A DNA stretch of 64,000 bases, taken from Mugil cephalus. Lineage: Eukaryota; Chordata; Actinopteri; Mugiliformes; Mugilidae. Position 1 is the first letter of the stretch; every line of letters starts with the position of its first letter. Made by a program: the position numbers and the translations under genes. The notes under the pieces were generated by a model. It made no database searches. It was not told where the DNA came from and worked only from the letters and a program-made list of their open reading frames with translations. Shown in pieces: positions 1 through 19,500 of this stretch. The DNA lies in assembly GCF_022458985.1 (NCBI RefSeq), contig NC_061789.1, positions 17,454,357 to 17,518,356 of the forward strand. The letters are read 5' to 3'.

Positions 1-2083
1 CATTTGCTGTGTTCCCTCGTCTTTGTTCATCTCTCCAGGGCTTTGAGCTATGCAGCCCTCATACACTTGAAACTTGTTTGTGCCTGTGTGCTCAACGTGG
101 CCATTGCTGTCAAATTTTTTATATTGTCTCAAGCTTCCTGATGTAATCGGTTAAATCAGTGCGCGTTAAAAGAGCCGGGGAACAATAGCTGCGGGTCAAA
201 CGGGTCGTGGAAAAGTGTTCGAGGAACAATGCTATCTGGAGACCCGGTAACAAAATTCTTGTCGAAAGGTGGGGACTTTCACGTAAACGCTTCCGCAATC
301 ACAGACTCACCTGGGCCTTGTGTTAGCTGACGGTCGGTTATTTCTGCATGAACGGCTTCACCTCTCTCAGGCACAATAATTGCAGGTATGACAGCTTGTG
401 GGAGCTTGACAAGATGACAGCCCTAACCCTTCTGTGCTGCAGTCCTGTGCCAAGAGGGATTAACACCAAGCCTCGTCAATGAGAACAGATTGTTTCAGCC
501 TCTTTCACTGTGAGAAACTGCGGCACTGGAATTTTATATTCTAGCCGCGCTAGTGTGGCTCTTAATTTGGTTTGTTGCGTTGAATGATTGGGTGGTTTCC
601 ATCAAAACTAGGTGTAGAAATATGCGTTGGTGGAAAACAGAAGAAGAAAAGAGGACAGGAACAATAAAACCTATATACTCTACATACTCTACAGTACAGA
701 AAACTGATTTGGCAAAATCTTAAGTTGCCATCGGTGTAGCTGTTATTAACTGGCTAATACAATATAACACACTTCTGTTTTTCTGTGCCTGGATCAAAAG
801 GACACTGAGGCCTGAAGCACTGGAGCAGCTGCGAAAGCATCTCCGTTATCCAGCAGAAAAATCTACTATAACCTTACAAGAAACACAGCATTCCTAGAGA
901 CAGTTTCTGCCAAACTAAAGTGCCCTCTGTGTTTGCCTTAGATAAAATAAAAATAATAAGCTCTGTCACGGATTTCTGCTTTGAAACAGCAGAGTTAAAG
1001 TCCCTGGAAGTGTAAACACAGCGAGATTTCTAGGGCTCTTATGCAAGCCTGCTCTCACCTCTGTGAGACACTGGGAAATATCAAATTAAATGAGCTTTTT
1101 TTTTTTTTTTCAAGAAAAAAAAAACGGTAGTATAAATACAAAGCTCTATAGTTATTTGGCGCTGTTCACAGCAGAAGCCCTCCGTCAAATAAAAACATGT
1201 GAATGGAGAACACGATGTTCCTCGTCCCAGAGAGGCTGAATGTTTTTACAGTCGGGCCTCCCAAGTTGCCAGTAGGACGAGACACTGTTTTAGACATTTT
1301 GTTGCCAGTGACACCTACAAAAAATGTCCCCCGGATGTACCTCCTTTATTTAGTTAATGAGCTGTACAGTCTGATACAAACTTCAAATATCCTTCGACTT
1401 CAAAAATCCTGGAAAGTAATCTTGAATATTTTGGTACTCTGCTTTTCCATACTTCAGTTCCAGATTTTAGGAACTTCTTACTAAAAATACAAAACAAAAT
1501 AAGTGTGTACATACTTTAAATTAAATACCAATACTGTGGGGACACAAGTCGATACTTGGACTCATTGAAACATGTTGTATGCACACTGTATATAACTGTA
1601 CCTCAAATTCGTATTTAGTTTGCCAAATAAATCACCAGCATCTCCTTTCAGGCACAGAGTTCAGTGGTGAAGCACGTAATCCAAAAACGTGCCATATAAA
1701 GCTGAAGGTGCTCCTGTTGCAGCTCCTGACGTAGAGAGAGTAAATGTACATCTCATTCATCATGGGCTGCTGCAACTTCTCATTTTGTTCAACAGCACCA
1801 CCAAGAGGAATAACAATGTCACACAGAGGCAGGGTTTACTCACCATCATTAACGCGAATGATATTTTGTCATACCTTGATAATGAGAAGATGATTTTAAG
1901 ATTCAAATTTTAAGTGACAAACACGCACTACTGTGTGCACGTGACCTGTATCCACCACTACACATCAGTGGTGGGAGGTGGGATGTCCTCTTTCTTAATA
2001 TTGAGGTTTTCCACTACAGATTTTTATTCCAAATCTAATTTCAATTTTTAAATTGGTTCCATTTTTACAAAATTGTCTGTTTT
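1..2083. other. Non-genic or unassigned sequence left of atp6v0a1
   Basis: No reading frame here has recognisable protein similarity. The two modest plus-strand open frames (1203-1484 and 1689-1913) have no family resemblance, no splice context and AT-rich composition, so I treat them as chance. By synteny with mammals NAGLU would be expected further left on the minus strand, but none of its coding sequence is seen. There is a short T/A-rich tract near 1099-1123. A minus-strand AATAAA (2028-2023) lies just past the stop of the orphan frame described separately. Confidence 0.5.
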
Positions 2084-2244
2084 TTATAATAATGATGCAG
2101 AGATCTCCTTTATGCCTAATGGTTTCAAATTAACAAAGTTATCTAATTTACTTTTTACACGTTTTTTCCTACTGGGATACTTGTTTGGATACTCGAGCAG
2201 CATTTTGAGGTAGCGCTTCACTTCATTCACTCCTTCCACCACCT
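2084..2244 (-). other. Exon-like orphan reading frame, unidentified
   Basis: On the minus strand a pyrimidine-rich tract ending in CTGTAG forms a good splice acceptor (AG at 2246-2245). It is followed by 52 open codons to a TAA at 2086-2084. The first half reads VVEGVNEVKRYLKMLLEYP and uses G/C-ending codons as real exons do; the second half is lysine-rich and AT-rich. A minus-strand AATAAA sits at 2028-2023, about 56 bases after the stop, as expected for a terminal exon. I do not recognise the protein. It cannot be an alternative end of atp6v0a1 by splicing from the penultimate exon, because that junction would create an immediate TGA. Upstream exons would have to lie within or beyond atp6v0a1. 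It may be an exon relic or a chance frame. Confidence 0.3.
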
Positions 2245-2284
2245 CTACAGATAGTAGAGGAACAAATCAAACCAAAAACACACA

Positions 2285-3234
2285 TTTAACCAGTTCTTTT
2301 CCACTTTATTGTCAAAGCGACGCACAATTAATGCAGGTGCTCGACCACATCTGACAAAGTAATTCTACCTGAACAGGCCTGCTGTATGCCATTCTTGCTC
2401 CCTTCTGTGTGAGGACAACATTTTAACATAAATCACATCAGGAACCAAAATCAAAAGCAAGGCTGATACTGTCACATAATTTCAGTGTGTCACATTGCTA
2501 CAGAACATTCACCTCCTTCCACATATAGATTCCCCTTCTTTTTCTTCATGTAGATCACTAGAGAACAGACAAATAAACACGCAGGGTATCCAAGGCAATG
2601 CTGGAGCATAATACAGGATCATGTTTAGTCACTACATCCTCATTGTCGAAGAAAAGGCTGACATCCTGATGCAAGGTAAGCTGTATTCCCTTTGGAGCTT
2701 TATCGCTCTGTGTGTCTGTGTGTGAGGTCAGTATACGAAGTGGGTGTATGTTGTTGACATCGAACAGACACGCTGTTTTACACAGAAGGTGTTAACTGCA
2801 AAAAAAAAAAGAAAAGCAAATACAGAGGCAATGGAAGAGGGAATACATCAGTGTGGAGAAGACATGCACAAAAGAGGAAAACACTGTCACTCCATCAACA
2901 TACCTTGTTTGTGATTTACAGTGCAACACTCCAACAAAGGAAAAATGTAGGATTTATAAAGGAAGAATTGCATAAATAATATTAAACTAAATAAAACACA
3001 GTTAACATAAAAGGACATCACAACTGATTACGGTCAAGGCTATGAGGGGAATGACTGAATGAGTACTGCAGATGTTTCAGAGAAACAAATTATAAAAATG
3101 ATGTTAAGTTTAAAACCAATGGCAGTCTCGCACGATGATGAGTGGGATAAGAGAAAACTGTGTCACACAAAAATCACTATTTACCACCACACACATTATC
3201 AAAAGTAGAGAGACATTAAGAAGGAGAGTAGTTC
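2285..3234 (-). other. atp6v0a1: atp6v0a1 3' untranslated region
   Basis: About 950 bases follow the atp6v0a1 stop codon without an intron or recognisable coding sequence. A canonical minus-strand AATAAA at 2310-2305 is the most likely cleavage signal, which puts the transcript end near 2285-2295. The exact end is inferred. Confidence 0.6.
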
Positions 3235-11623
<8,389 letters not shown>

Positions 11624-12842
11624 GTTGCTGATGGATATGAGGGCTCAGCACCCTTGAGTCGGCCGGAACTTCTAGAAACTGAACGCCGACATGAACATTG
11701 CATCAGTGACACTGAAATAACGGCGCGCTTGCTTTTTATTTTTAACGCAAACACATCCGACAAAAACAAAAGCGGACGTGAGGAGTTCAGCCTTCAGCGC
11801 TCTCCTCTTCCTGGCACCTTGGTGTCAAGCTCACTAGTGAGGGAGGCATATTTCAGTTGCACGTTAGTTTGACACAAGAGTGAGAAGCTGAAAAGAAAAA
11901 AAATATATACATATCAGCTAGTCCTCCGGGCTGATCCCATGATCAGTGCAGGAATGTAGTCATGGTGAAAGAGTCTGATCTGTAGTATTGAAACGAAATA
12001 ACTCTTTTTTTGGACTGGATATCAGACTGTATCGATCCAAGGCACACTTTGACAGCCAGTGAAGAATGATTTTACCTTACATTTAGCTAAAACTAAAGGT
12101 GAAGCTTTTCCCTGAATACCTTGCAGCTAAGCGGCGTAACACCTCACTGTGAAAGCACCACACAGGGCTTATCTGTGGATTACAGGGTGGCATGTGACCT
12201 GTAGCTCCAGTAAGCTTTAATAACTATACAAAAGCTCCGGGGCGACATGTTACACTCCAAGGGGGGAAAAAAATGACAAACCTATGTGACTTCAGCTGAT
12301 TGAATAAAACGTAAAACGGCCGCTGTAACCTGATCACTGAAGCTTCACCTGTCAAAGCCCAACATGTCACAGAGCTAACAGGTCCCGGCCGATAAACCGA
12401 ACTGACATGTCCTTTTAACCGATCCACCCAAACGATTGACAACTTCATTAACACCGCATCATGCAACACCCAAAACCCTCGTTAGCTAATTAGCTCGAGT
12501 TCATGTTGGCAGCGACATTAACATTAGCTGACGCCGGGACTCACACCAGCGAGAGGTTAAATGGTTAACGTGTAACTTTAACAGTACAAGACACAACACG
12601 ATGTAAACGTCGGAAAGATTAATATGTTATTTTCTGACACTGTGCTGCTGAGAAACTAGCTACATTAACGCGGATAGGTTAACCTGAAGCTAGCTAGCTC
12701 TGTTTCCACTCTCTGGAACGCTAAAATGATGGCTATCGCTAATTTAGCATACCTGTTGCACAAGCTTAGCTCACAATAATTACATTCAAGTAGGAGTAAT
12801 ACTGGTTTAAATATTTACAGCGTCACTTATGGGTGAACTTAC

Positions 12843-12955
12843 TGTTAGATGGAAGAGAGTCCTCTTTACTCTGCTTCCTAGTTTCCTCTCTGCTGTTTGT
12901 TGTGTATTGGTTGGTTGGTGGTCTAACACAGTCACCCAAGATCAGTGCGCGTATC
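12843..12955 (-). other. atp6v0a1: atp6v0a1 non-coding first exon
   Basis: Reading the minus strand, a strong donor (ACA|GTAAGTTC) at 12842-12841 closes an exon just downstream of a promoter-like block. The intron to the coding-start exon is about 1.2 kb (its acceptor is probably CCATCAG directly before the start codon context CAACATGG). The 5' end is approximate. The intron sequence, 11.63-12.84 kb, shows no other feature. Confidence 0.6.
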
Positions 12956-13030
12956 AGAGCGGAAGTGCTCGCTCGCCTGCTTTACTGCGTCATTGGCCGC
13001 TTTATTTTGCAATGAAATTACCGGAAGTGC
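12955..13030 (-). promoter_or_regulatory. atp6v0a1: Probable atp6v0a1 promoter (ETS and CCAAT boxes)
   Basis: There is no TATA box. Two ETS-type GGAAGT motifs (12961-12966 and CCGGAAGT 13021-13028) flank an inverted CCAAT box (ATTGGCC 12992-12998, next to a TGACGC half-CRE read on the minus strand). This is a typical housekeeping promoter arrangement and lies directly upstream of the inferred first exon. The block is also one copy of the diverged repeat described from 12.99 to 14.76 kb. Confidence 0.6.
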
Positions 13031-13527
13031 AGCTGTGCTGTGGTCTGGTTTGACTAACGTCTGGTTTTAGGGTTTTAAAAACGACTATGGCTTTGGCCTC
13101 TGGTCGTTACATCACGTAACTACAGTACTGTAAAACTACAGTAAAAGTTGTCTATCAGTAAAGGTTATAGTTTTATCCCTTCGCCCCAACAGCCCAATTG
13201 TAGCTGCCTAAACACTAAGTAAGACAGACAGATTCTGTTTTACATTTCACATTTTACAGGTAAATGTGTTCTTTGATGTGCATACAGCAGAAGGTAACGT
13301 CCAAATCCACTGACTGTACAACGTCTGAGCCATATATTAGAGATTATTCTGTAATGTCAACTCTTTTCTGTCTGTATATCGCCAGTCAACGTTTCCCTCT
13401 AGCGGTCACAGTAAGTAATACATCTTCTTGGCTCTTGGCCTTATTTTGAATGGACCAACCGGAAGTTGTACTGCTATGCGTCTGGTCTGCCTAGACTATG
13501 TTGGCGGCTAGTTGTAGTTACTAATTG

Positions 13528-13546
13528 TGGCCACCAGAGGGCAGTA
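13528..13546 (+). promoter_or_regulatory. CTCF-like motif 1
   Basis: TGGCCACCAGAGGGCAGTA is a close match to the vertebrate CTCF core (CCASNAGRKGGCRSY). It is the first of four plus-oriented motifs in this interval. Binding is inferred from sequence only. Confidence 0.55.
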
Positions 13547-13950
13547 CCGATTCCGCTGTTAATTAGTTGAAGGCATGGCTGTCCTTTCTTGGTGATCAAG
13601 GGGCTCACTGGATTAATGTTATATATATTGTAAGAAACGTATCTTTTGATTGACAATCAGTAGTGCTAGCTAGCCTTAGGCGCCGCGTGAGCCTTGCTTT
13701 TTTGTCTTAGCAGTGTAGTGTTTTCCCAAGTCGCCAAAAAGGTAAGATGAGTGGAACACTTTCAACAATGTATTACCTAGACTATCTAGAGTGCATTTTA
13801 TGATAAAGAACGATGATTAATACCTTGACAACAATGGAGACGAGCCCACGATAAAGCGGTAGAGTTGATTTCCGCCTATTTTTACCGGAAGTCACAATAT
13901 TTTCTGCATCTGTTTACTTGACATCTTCAATGTGGTGTAGTACTTCAGTG

Positions 13951-13967
13951 TGGCCACCAGACGGCCA
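13951..13967 (+). promoter_or_regulatory. CTCF-like motif 2 (weaker)
   Basis: TGGCCACCAGACGGCCA keeps the CCACCAG half but has a C in the G-rich part, so it is a weaker match. It has the same orientation as, and lies 423 bases from, motif 1. Confidence 0.35.
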
Positions 13968-14294
13968 CTTATCTGCCTCGGCCTAGCTGACATCATTTTC
14001 CTTCAACACTTCCTCCATACTCACTCCCGTTTTCGTCCAATTAATTCTGCGCTCTGCTCTACGTCCGCCAATTACAAGGAAACGTAACTGTACTTGTTTG
14101 TATTCATTTTTGTTTTTCTTTTCAAAACTCATGCTTTCCTGAGTGGTTGGCGCCGTTATGTCACATCCTGTTTTAAAACGAACCTTATATATATATATGT
14201 ATATATAAACTGTCACTTGAAATATGTATATATATAGTTGACGTGTATTTTAATGCTTTAGTTCGCCCCCAGTCCTGACCTAACTTTATACAGT

Positions 14295-14313
14295 CAGCCA
14301 CCAGGGGGACCTC
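14295..14313 (+). promoter_or_regulatory. CTCF-like motif 3
   Basis: CAGCCACCAGGGGGACCTC retains CCACCAGGGGG but departs from GGCRSY at the 3' end. It has the same orientation as its neighbours and is a moderate match. Confidence 0.4.
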
Positions 14314-14737
14314 TACATTCTCTGGCTTCACTTTTGAGGACCTGTTCCGCTGTCCTTATTCATACAGTCTATGCTTACAACACATGCTGCGTTGTTATTA
14401 AGTTCACATCTGGTTTTCTTGTCGATTATGGGACCCAATGCATTAACTGTACATATATTGTACTATTAGTACCGTGATACCGTACGTAATTCAAAAACAC
14501 CGAAGTTAATTAAACATTTCCTCAAGCATATAATTTATCAAAGAGCTGTTTAAAATGCATTTTATGATTCAGTATGGCTTGAAAACAATGAAGATGATTA
14601 CATGTTAAATCCGTATCGATCGTTTCCGGTTGCACAAGTTTGGTTTATTTTGAAAGGAATAACCGGAAAGTACCATATGCTACTATATTTGCATTCACGC
14701 TGCCTTCTCAAGTGTAATGTCATATAGTTCCTCCCAT

Positions 14738-14756
14738 TGGCCACCAGGTGGCACTA
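14738..14756 (+). promoter_or_regulatory. CTCF-like motif 4 (best)
   Basis: TGGCCACCAGGTGGCACTA fits the CTCF core at every informative position. It lies at the right end of the repeat array, in the same orientation as the other three. Confidence 0.6.
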
Positions 14757-15299
14757 AACCCTCGAGTTTCTCAGAGACCTATGTTACTAATACATTTTAC
14801 TAATACACGGCTCTGGAGTTTCTAAGTAGATTTCAACTCGACGTTGAAATCTCAACTTGCTGTCTCTTTTTTGCTCTCTATTACTCTCACAGTAATTACA
14901 GTAAAAACTCCATCTAGAATTCATAATTACTTTAATTGTTAGAAATAACTACATTGTCACTAGAGGGAACGGCATTTACTCGCCCGATGTACTTGCCAGG
15001 TTTCATGTGCGACCCCAACAAGTCTATGTAACGTCAATATAGACGTGAGACGTTTCCGGTGGGTCTTTAAAAAAATAAATACAAACCGGAAACAACAGTG
15101 TTTCTCTCTCTCTCTTATTTTGTTTTTAAATGAAAAAACTCTTGATACAATGTTGTGCAGTTCAAACAAAAACACTTTCACAAGTCTGTAGGACTTAATA
15201 AGAAGTTAAAATTACTCAGAGTTTCAAGGTGTAATGATGAAAGAATAAAGTGGCGTAGTGATTAAAAGGTGATCAAAGGTAGCAGCATGTCATATTACA

Positions 15300-15960
15300 G
15301 TGAGCATCCCATGGAGGGTAGGGGGTGCAGGGGGGTGGGGGCTTGGGCTCGGGGGGTGTTTATAGTCTTACAGGGCAGAAACTGTCTCTGAATGTAGACG
15401 TCCTGCTGCGGATGCTGCAGAACCTCCTGTCAGAAGTCAGCATGGAAAACAGTCCATGGTGGGGGTGAGTGGGGTCAGGCGAGATGCGCTGGATTAGCAC
15501 CTATGTCCAATGTCCTGGATGGAGGGGAGCGGAGCCAAGATGATTCTCTCCGCTGTACTTACCGCTATCTGCAGACTTCCAGTTATAGGTCTTGCAGGCC
15601 TCAAACAAGATGGAGATACAGCTGGTCAGCAGACTCTCTGTGGTGCCTCTGTAGAAGGTAATCAGGATGGAAGGGGCGGGTCCCTAATCAGTGCAGGAAG
15701 TGCAAGTGCTGCTGTGCCTTTTTCACCAAAGAGGTCCAGGACCAGGTTAGCTTATCTGTGATTTGCACCGCCAGGAACTTTGTGCTATTGCTGACCTCCA
15801 AAGGAGTCATTGATCATACTGTCAACACTGAGGATCAGGTTGGTGATTTTCCACCAGTCCACCAGGTGTTTCACCTCGTCCCTGTAGGCCAGTTCGTTGT
15901 CTCCCACAACACTTGCGTCGTCCACAAACTTCAAGAAGTGGTTGAAGACTTTAGTGGTGC
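15300..15960 (-). mobile_element. Decayed L2/CR1-like LINE reverse-transcriptase fragment
   Basis: Conceptual translation of the minus strand gives the C-terminal part of a non-LTR reverse transcriptase, broken by stops and frame changes. The catalytic YxDD box appears as FVDDASVVG (15928-15902), followed by AYRDEVKHLVDWW. Then come LVKKAQQHLHFL, TFYRGTTESLLTSCIS and finally HPHHGLFSML..DRRF.SIRSRTSTFRDSF, which is the usual end of fish L2/CR1-clade ORF2. No 5' part, ORF1 or target-site duplication is seen. It is a dead 5'-truncated copy about 0.5 kb upstream of the cavin1 coding start. Confidence 0.85.
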
Positions 15961-16089
15961 ATAATTTCCATGTGGAAAATAACCATTATTTCAGAGACTG
16001 GCTTATCGCTTTTTCTGCGGTGCAGAGTGTTTTCTTTGCAATATTGCCAATGCCTCTGGTGGACCTCGCCTTCCCCTGTTTAAGAGGAG

Positions 16090-16519
16090 TCTGTCACTAT
16101 AAGAGGTGGAGTCAGGAGATATTCTGCTTTGGGACAGAATGGGGTGGAGCCCCGGCAGCAGGGGGGCAGTGGGTGTAAGAAGGGAAAAGTCTGACTGGAT
16201 GGTTTCACAGAGAGCAGAGGCATTTGAGTCAGGGCACACATGCTTCAGCTGTGAGAGGCCCAACTCCCCTTGGCTGGCTGGCTGGCATCCCAGAGCAGAG
16301 GCAGAGAGAGACAGAGAGGGCTCAAACTGAGATACCGGGGGCGAAGAGAAGCCTTAACTAAAAAGCTAAACTTGTGAAGAGGCAAAGCGGTGGTTGGAAG
16401 TTGAGAGGAAAGTTTTAGGGACTGAGATCATTGCAGCGTGGCTTCTGGAGATTGTTTTTCAGTGGTGTATTTTTAACTGTAGTGAGCGTGCCCACGGCTT
16501 GTATTTAGAGTTGACAGCT
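16090..16519 (+). promoter_or_regulatory. cavin1: Candidate cavin1 promoter and 5' UTR
   Basis: A TATAAG element at 16098-16103 lies about 420 bases before the cavin1 start codon in GC-richer sequence, so transcription could begin near 16.13 kb. An in-frame upstream ATG at 16394 would add 42 residues. I prefer 16520 because it has G at -3 and +4 and because the extension lacks any resemblance to cavin N-termini. The transcription start is a guess. Confidence 0.35.
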
Positions 16520-19500
16520 ATGGCGGATACAGGTGTCAAGAAGGAGCATGCAGCTGTTGAGGAAGTGCATTATGATGATGATGAGGTAGCTCTGGTGGCT
16601 GCTACCACAGACCCGGCAGTAGACGATGATGATGATGATGAACCGTCTCAGGAGATGGACCTGATACTGGCCACCGGCTCAGGAGGCAAGAGCGAGGCTC
16701 AGATGAACGGAGCCATGGTCCTCTCTCTGCTAGACAAGATAATTGGGGTGGTGGACAAAATCCAGCAGACCCAGAATGGGCTCGAGGCTCGGCAGCAGGC
16801 CATGGAGAAGTCGGTGTCAACCATCCAAGGGGAGCTGGCGAAGCTGTCCAAGAACCACGTCGGCACTGCCAACACCGTCAACAAAATGCTGGAGAAGGTG
16901 CGCAAGGTCAGCGTCAACGTCAAGATGGTGCGCAGCAACCTGGAGAGGCAGGCGGGCCAGATCAAGAAGCTGGAGAGCAACGAGAACGAGCTGCTCAAGA
17001 GGCGCAACTTCAAAGTCCTCATCTACCAGGTGAAGTGTGACGAGAGGCTGTTCTTTCATTGCTTTCGCCACCTGGACAAAGTAATAGTAGATATTCATTG
17101 ATTGGTAAAGATACCATAGATACACGATTAATATTTAGACGTGGCTGTCAATGTGCATGTTGTTCCTCAAATGGGTGTGTTGCATTCCCCACCTCCCAAA
17201 GGAAGGTTGGGAGGGAGTGTGAAATTCACCTGAGAGGCCGTCAGAACCTCCTGACATCATTTCTCCAGAGAGAGCTAGAGTCACACTGCCGCATGAGTTG
17301 ATGCCTGTTAGCGAAAAAGAAAAGCGGCGCAATAGTCTTTCAGGGCTCGGGATGGGGGCCAAAGCTGCAGCTCTGGAGTTTCCATGACATAAACGCCCGC
17401 TTCACTTTTTCCTCAAACTTAAATGAGGCCGTAATGTTTACGAAGGGCCCAACGCTGCACTTGGCTATGTAGAAACGTCTTCTGGTTTATTTACTCTCAG
17501 TGAGAGGTGGATTCCTTCTCTCTCCGGTGAAGAGAAAACCAGCAGGAAAACCATGGAAAAAGTGAAGGCAGGTAGAGGCCCCTCCCACTCCACAGGACTT
17601 CACGATTACCCAATGAAACTATATAAAGACGAGTGGGTGTAAATAACAGTATAAGGCCTATAAAACACTGGCATGACGGGCTACTTGAGACTGAACCAAC
17701 GCCCCACCTCTGAGGGGACAGATAGTTGGCAGGCCACCGCTATGTAAGATGAAGATGTAGTTTTTATTATGAAGACTTCCGAGAAGTGGGGCGCACTTAA
17801 TAATCCCACGTTTACACAAATGTTAGTGTTTACGCACAGAAGCGGAGCTCAGTTTTATTTTTACAAGTGCGGGATCGCTTTCCCTCACAGGAACAGTCAG
17901 AAACCACCAACCACGCAGTAAAAATATAGCAGTGAAAGAATGTATCAGCTCACACGTGTGCGACAGTGACCGACAGGAACACGACATCAGACCTCTGCAA
18001 GCCCGAGAAGAGAGGATTTCTCTTCAGGAAAGGTGAATCCGAGGGATGAAAGCCACTCATGAGCAGAGTTTACTTCAGATTCTATATTGACGGTCACAAA
18101 CTTTTCACATCACCCTCCTGGGATGTAGACTGTGGGAGCAGGTTACACTATTGGCATCTAGCAGCAATCCAGTCATACATATTAGGCCTTAATAAATTAC
18201 TCCGCAAAGCAGGTGCCTCCTGCTGTGCGCGACACTGCGTGCTCTACTGCGAGCGTGTCCAAGTGCATCTGTGCAGCAAGACCATTGGCAGATGAGTATC
18301 TTACAGAAAAAGAAACAAAAACGTCACAATCCTCCAGCTGTATTCGTGCTTGAGCAGACACGGAATGAATCACGCTAATTAGCTCCGCCGTAACGAGCAT
18401 TATCGGCGTCTGAGCTCGTTAAGTCGTGTTTTTAAAGCACTTGTAGGAGCGTTGCTTCCATGCGGCGGAGGCTGTTTTGAGCTTCCACATTCTATTTATT
18501 CCCTGAGAATGGCAGCACCGTGTCCAGTTTAATTGAGCGACAGACACGGGCTGCAGTGTGAATCAACACTGGCTCCCAGTCAGGCTTCACTACTTTCCAC
18601 TGCCTCATTGTGTGTTAGAGTGGGATAAGTTTAGAATTCTAACTAGGGGAAGGATGAGATCAGGGTCAGGGTAAGGCATGTAGAGGTTAAGGTAAACATC
18701 AGAATTAATGCAAGCTCGTTTACCACTGTGTGTGTGTGTGTGTGTGTGTGTGTGGTCATTCCTCATGAATATTAGCTTTCACCTACAGTGCCAGTGTCGG
18801 TGGGACTAGAATCTGAGTATGACAAGTGAAACATTTTCAAGCTGATACTGCAGTATTTTTTTCTTTCATGTGCACTCTCAGAATAGTGACATACTTCCGG
18901 AAAAACTTTGACAGGATTGCATTAAAATTAAACCTCCAAGCATATTAGCAACGCAGGATCCCCCGGCAACAGCGGGGTGCGGCCTTTTTTTTTTACTAAA
19001 TTTATATTACAGATCCGCTGGCATGGGAGTATTTAGATGCAGAGTATTAGCTAAAAATAAAGTGCCTCATGTAATAGTAGTAACTTTGCAGAATGGCCCA
19101 TAGAGATCGACTGATATATCCGCCGGCCGATATGCAGACCGTGCAGCCCATACATTGCCCCTCCCCCAGTGGCAGAGTGCGTGTAGCTGGAAGCTGGAAA
19201 AAGGTTGCACCCTACCTAATTTTACCTGTTTATTTTGTATGCTTAAGAGCGTTAAACATTCATTTCAATAAATGTTCATGTTTTTGGTTAAAATGACACT
19301 TGTAACATTTGTTATCATGTCATTTTCATTATGTAAATGGAGGTAGAAAAGCAGTATCAGCCCCAGTATTGGCTCAGAAAAATCAGCAGCGACTATCGGC
19401 CGTCGACCAAGGCTGATGTAAGGAAAAAAACGGTATCGGCCTGAGAAAATCCATATCAGTCGATCTCTAAGTAGAATCATATATGTCTGTGAAGGTTCTC

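Larger units (their letters stand above)
12990..14760. repeat. Diverged repeat array with ETS-like and CTCF-like modules
   Basis: A module recurs with its parts in the same order: a TTTATTTTGAAAGGA-like stretch, then ACCGGAAGT, then 60-100 bases later GTGGCCACCAG...GGCA. ACCGGAAG-containing starts are near 12.99, 13.43, 13.87 and 14.63 kb. A longer match, beginning GTGCATTTTATGAT and continuing through CTTGA.AACAATG to TTTCCG, links about 13785-13965 with about 14550-14756. The copy at 12.99 also matches that at 13.43 beyond the core (ACTGCT.TG.GTCTGGT). The array fills most of the space between the divergent atp6v0a1 and cavin1 genes. It could be an old tandem duplication of the promoter or several copies of a mobile element; copies are too diverged to say by eye. 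Confidence 0.6.

Noticed and set aside
16394..16519. 42-residue N-terminal extension of cavin1
   Set aside because: The extra residues show no similarity to cavins, and the ATG at 16520 has a better context and gives a normal N-terminus.
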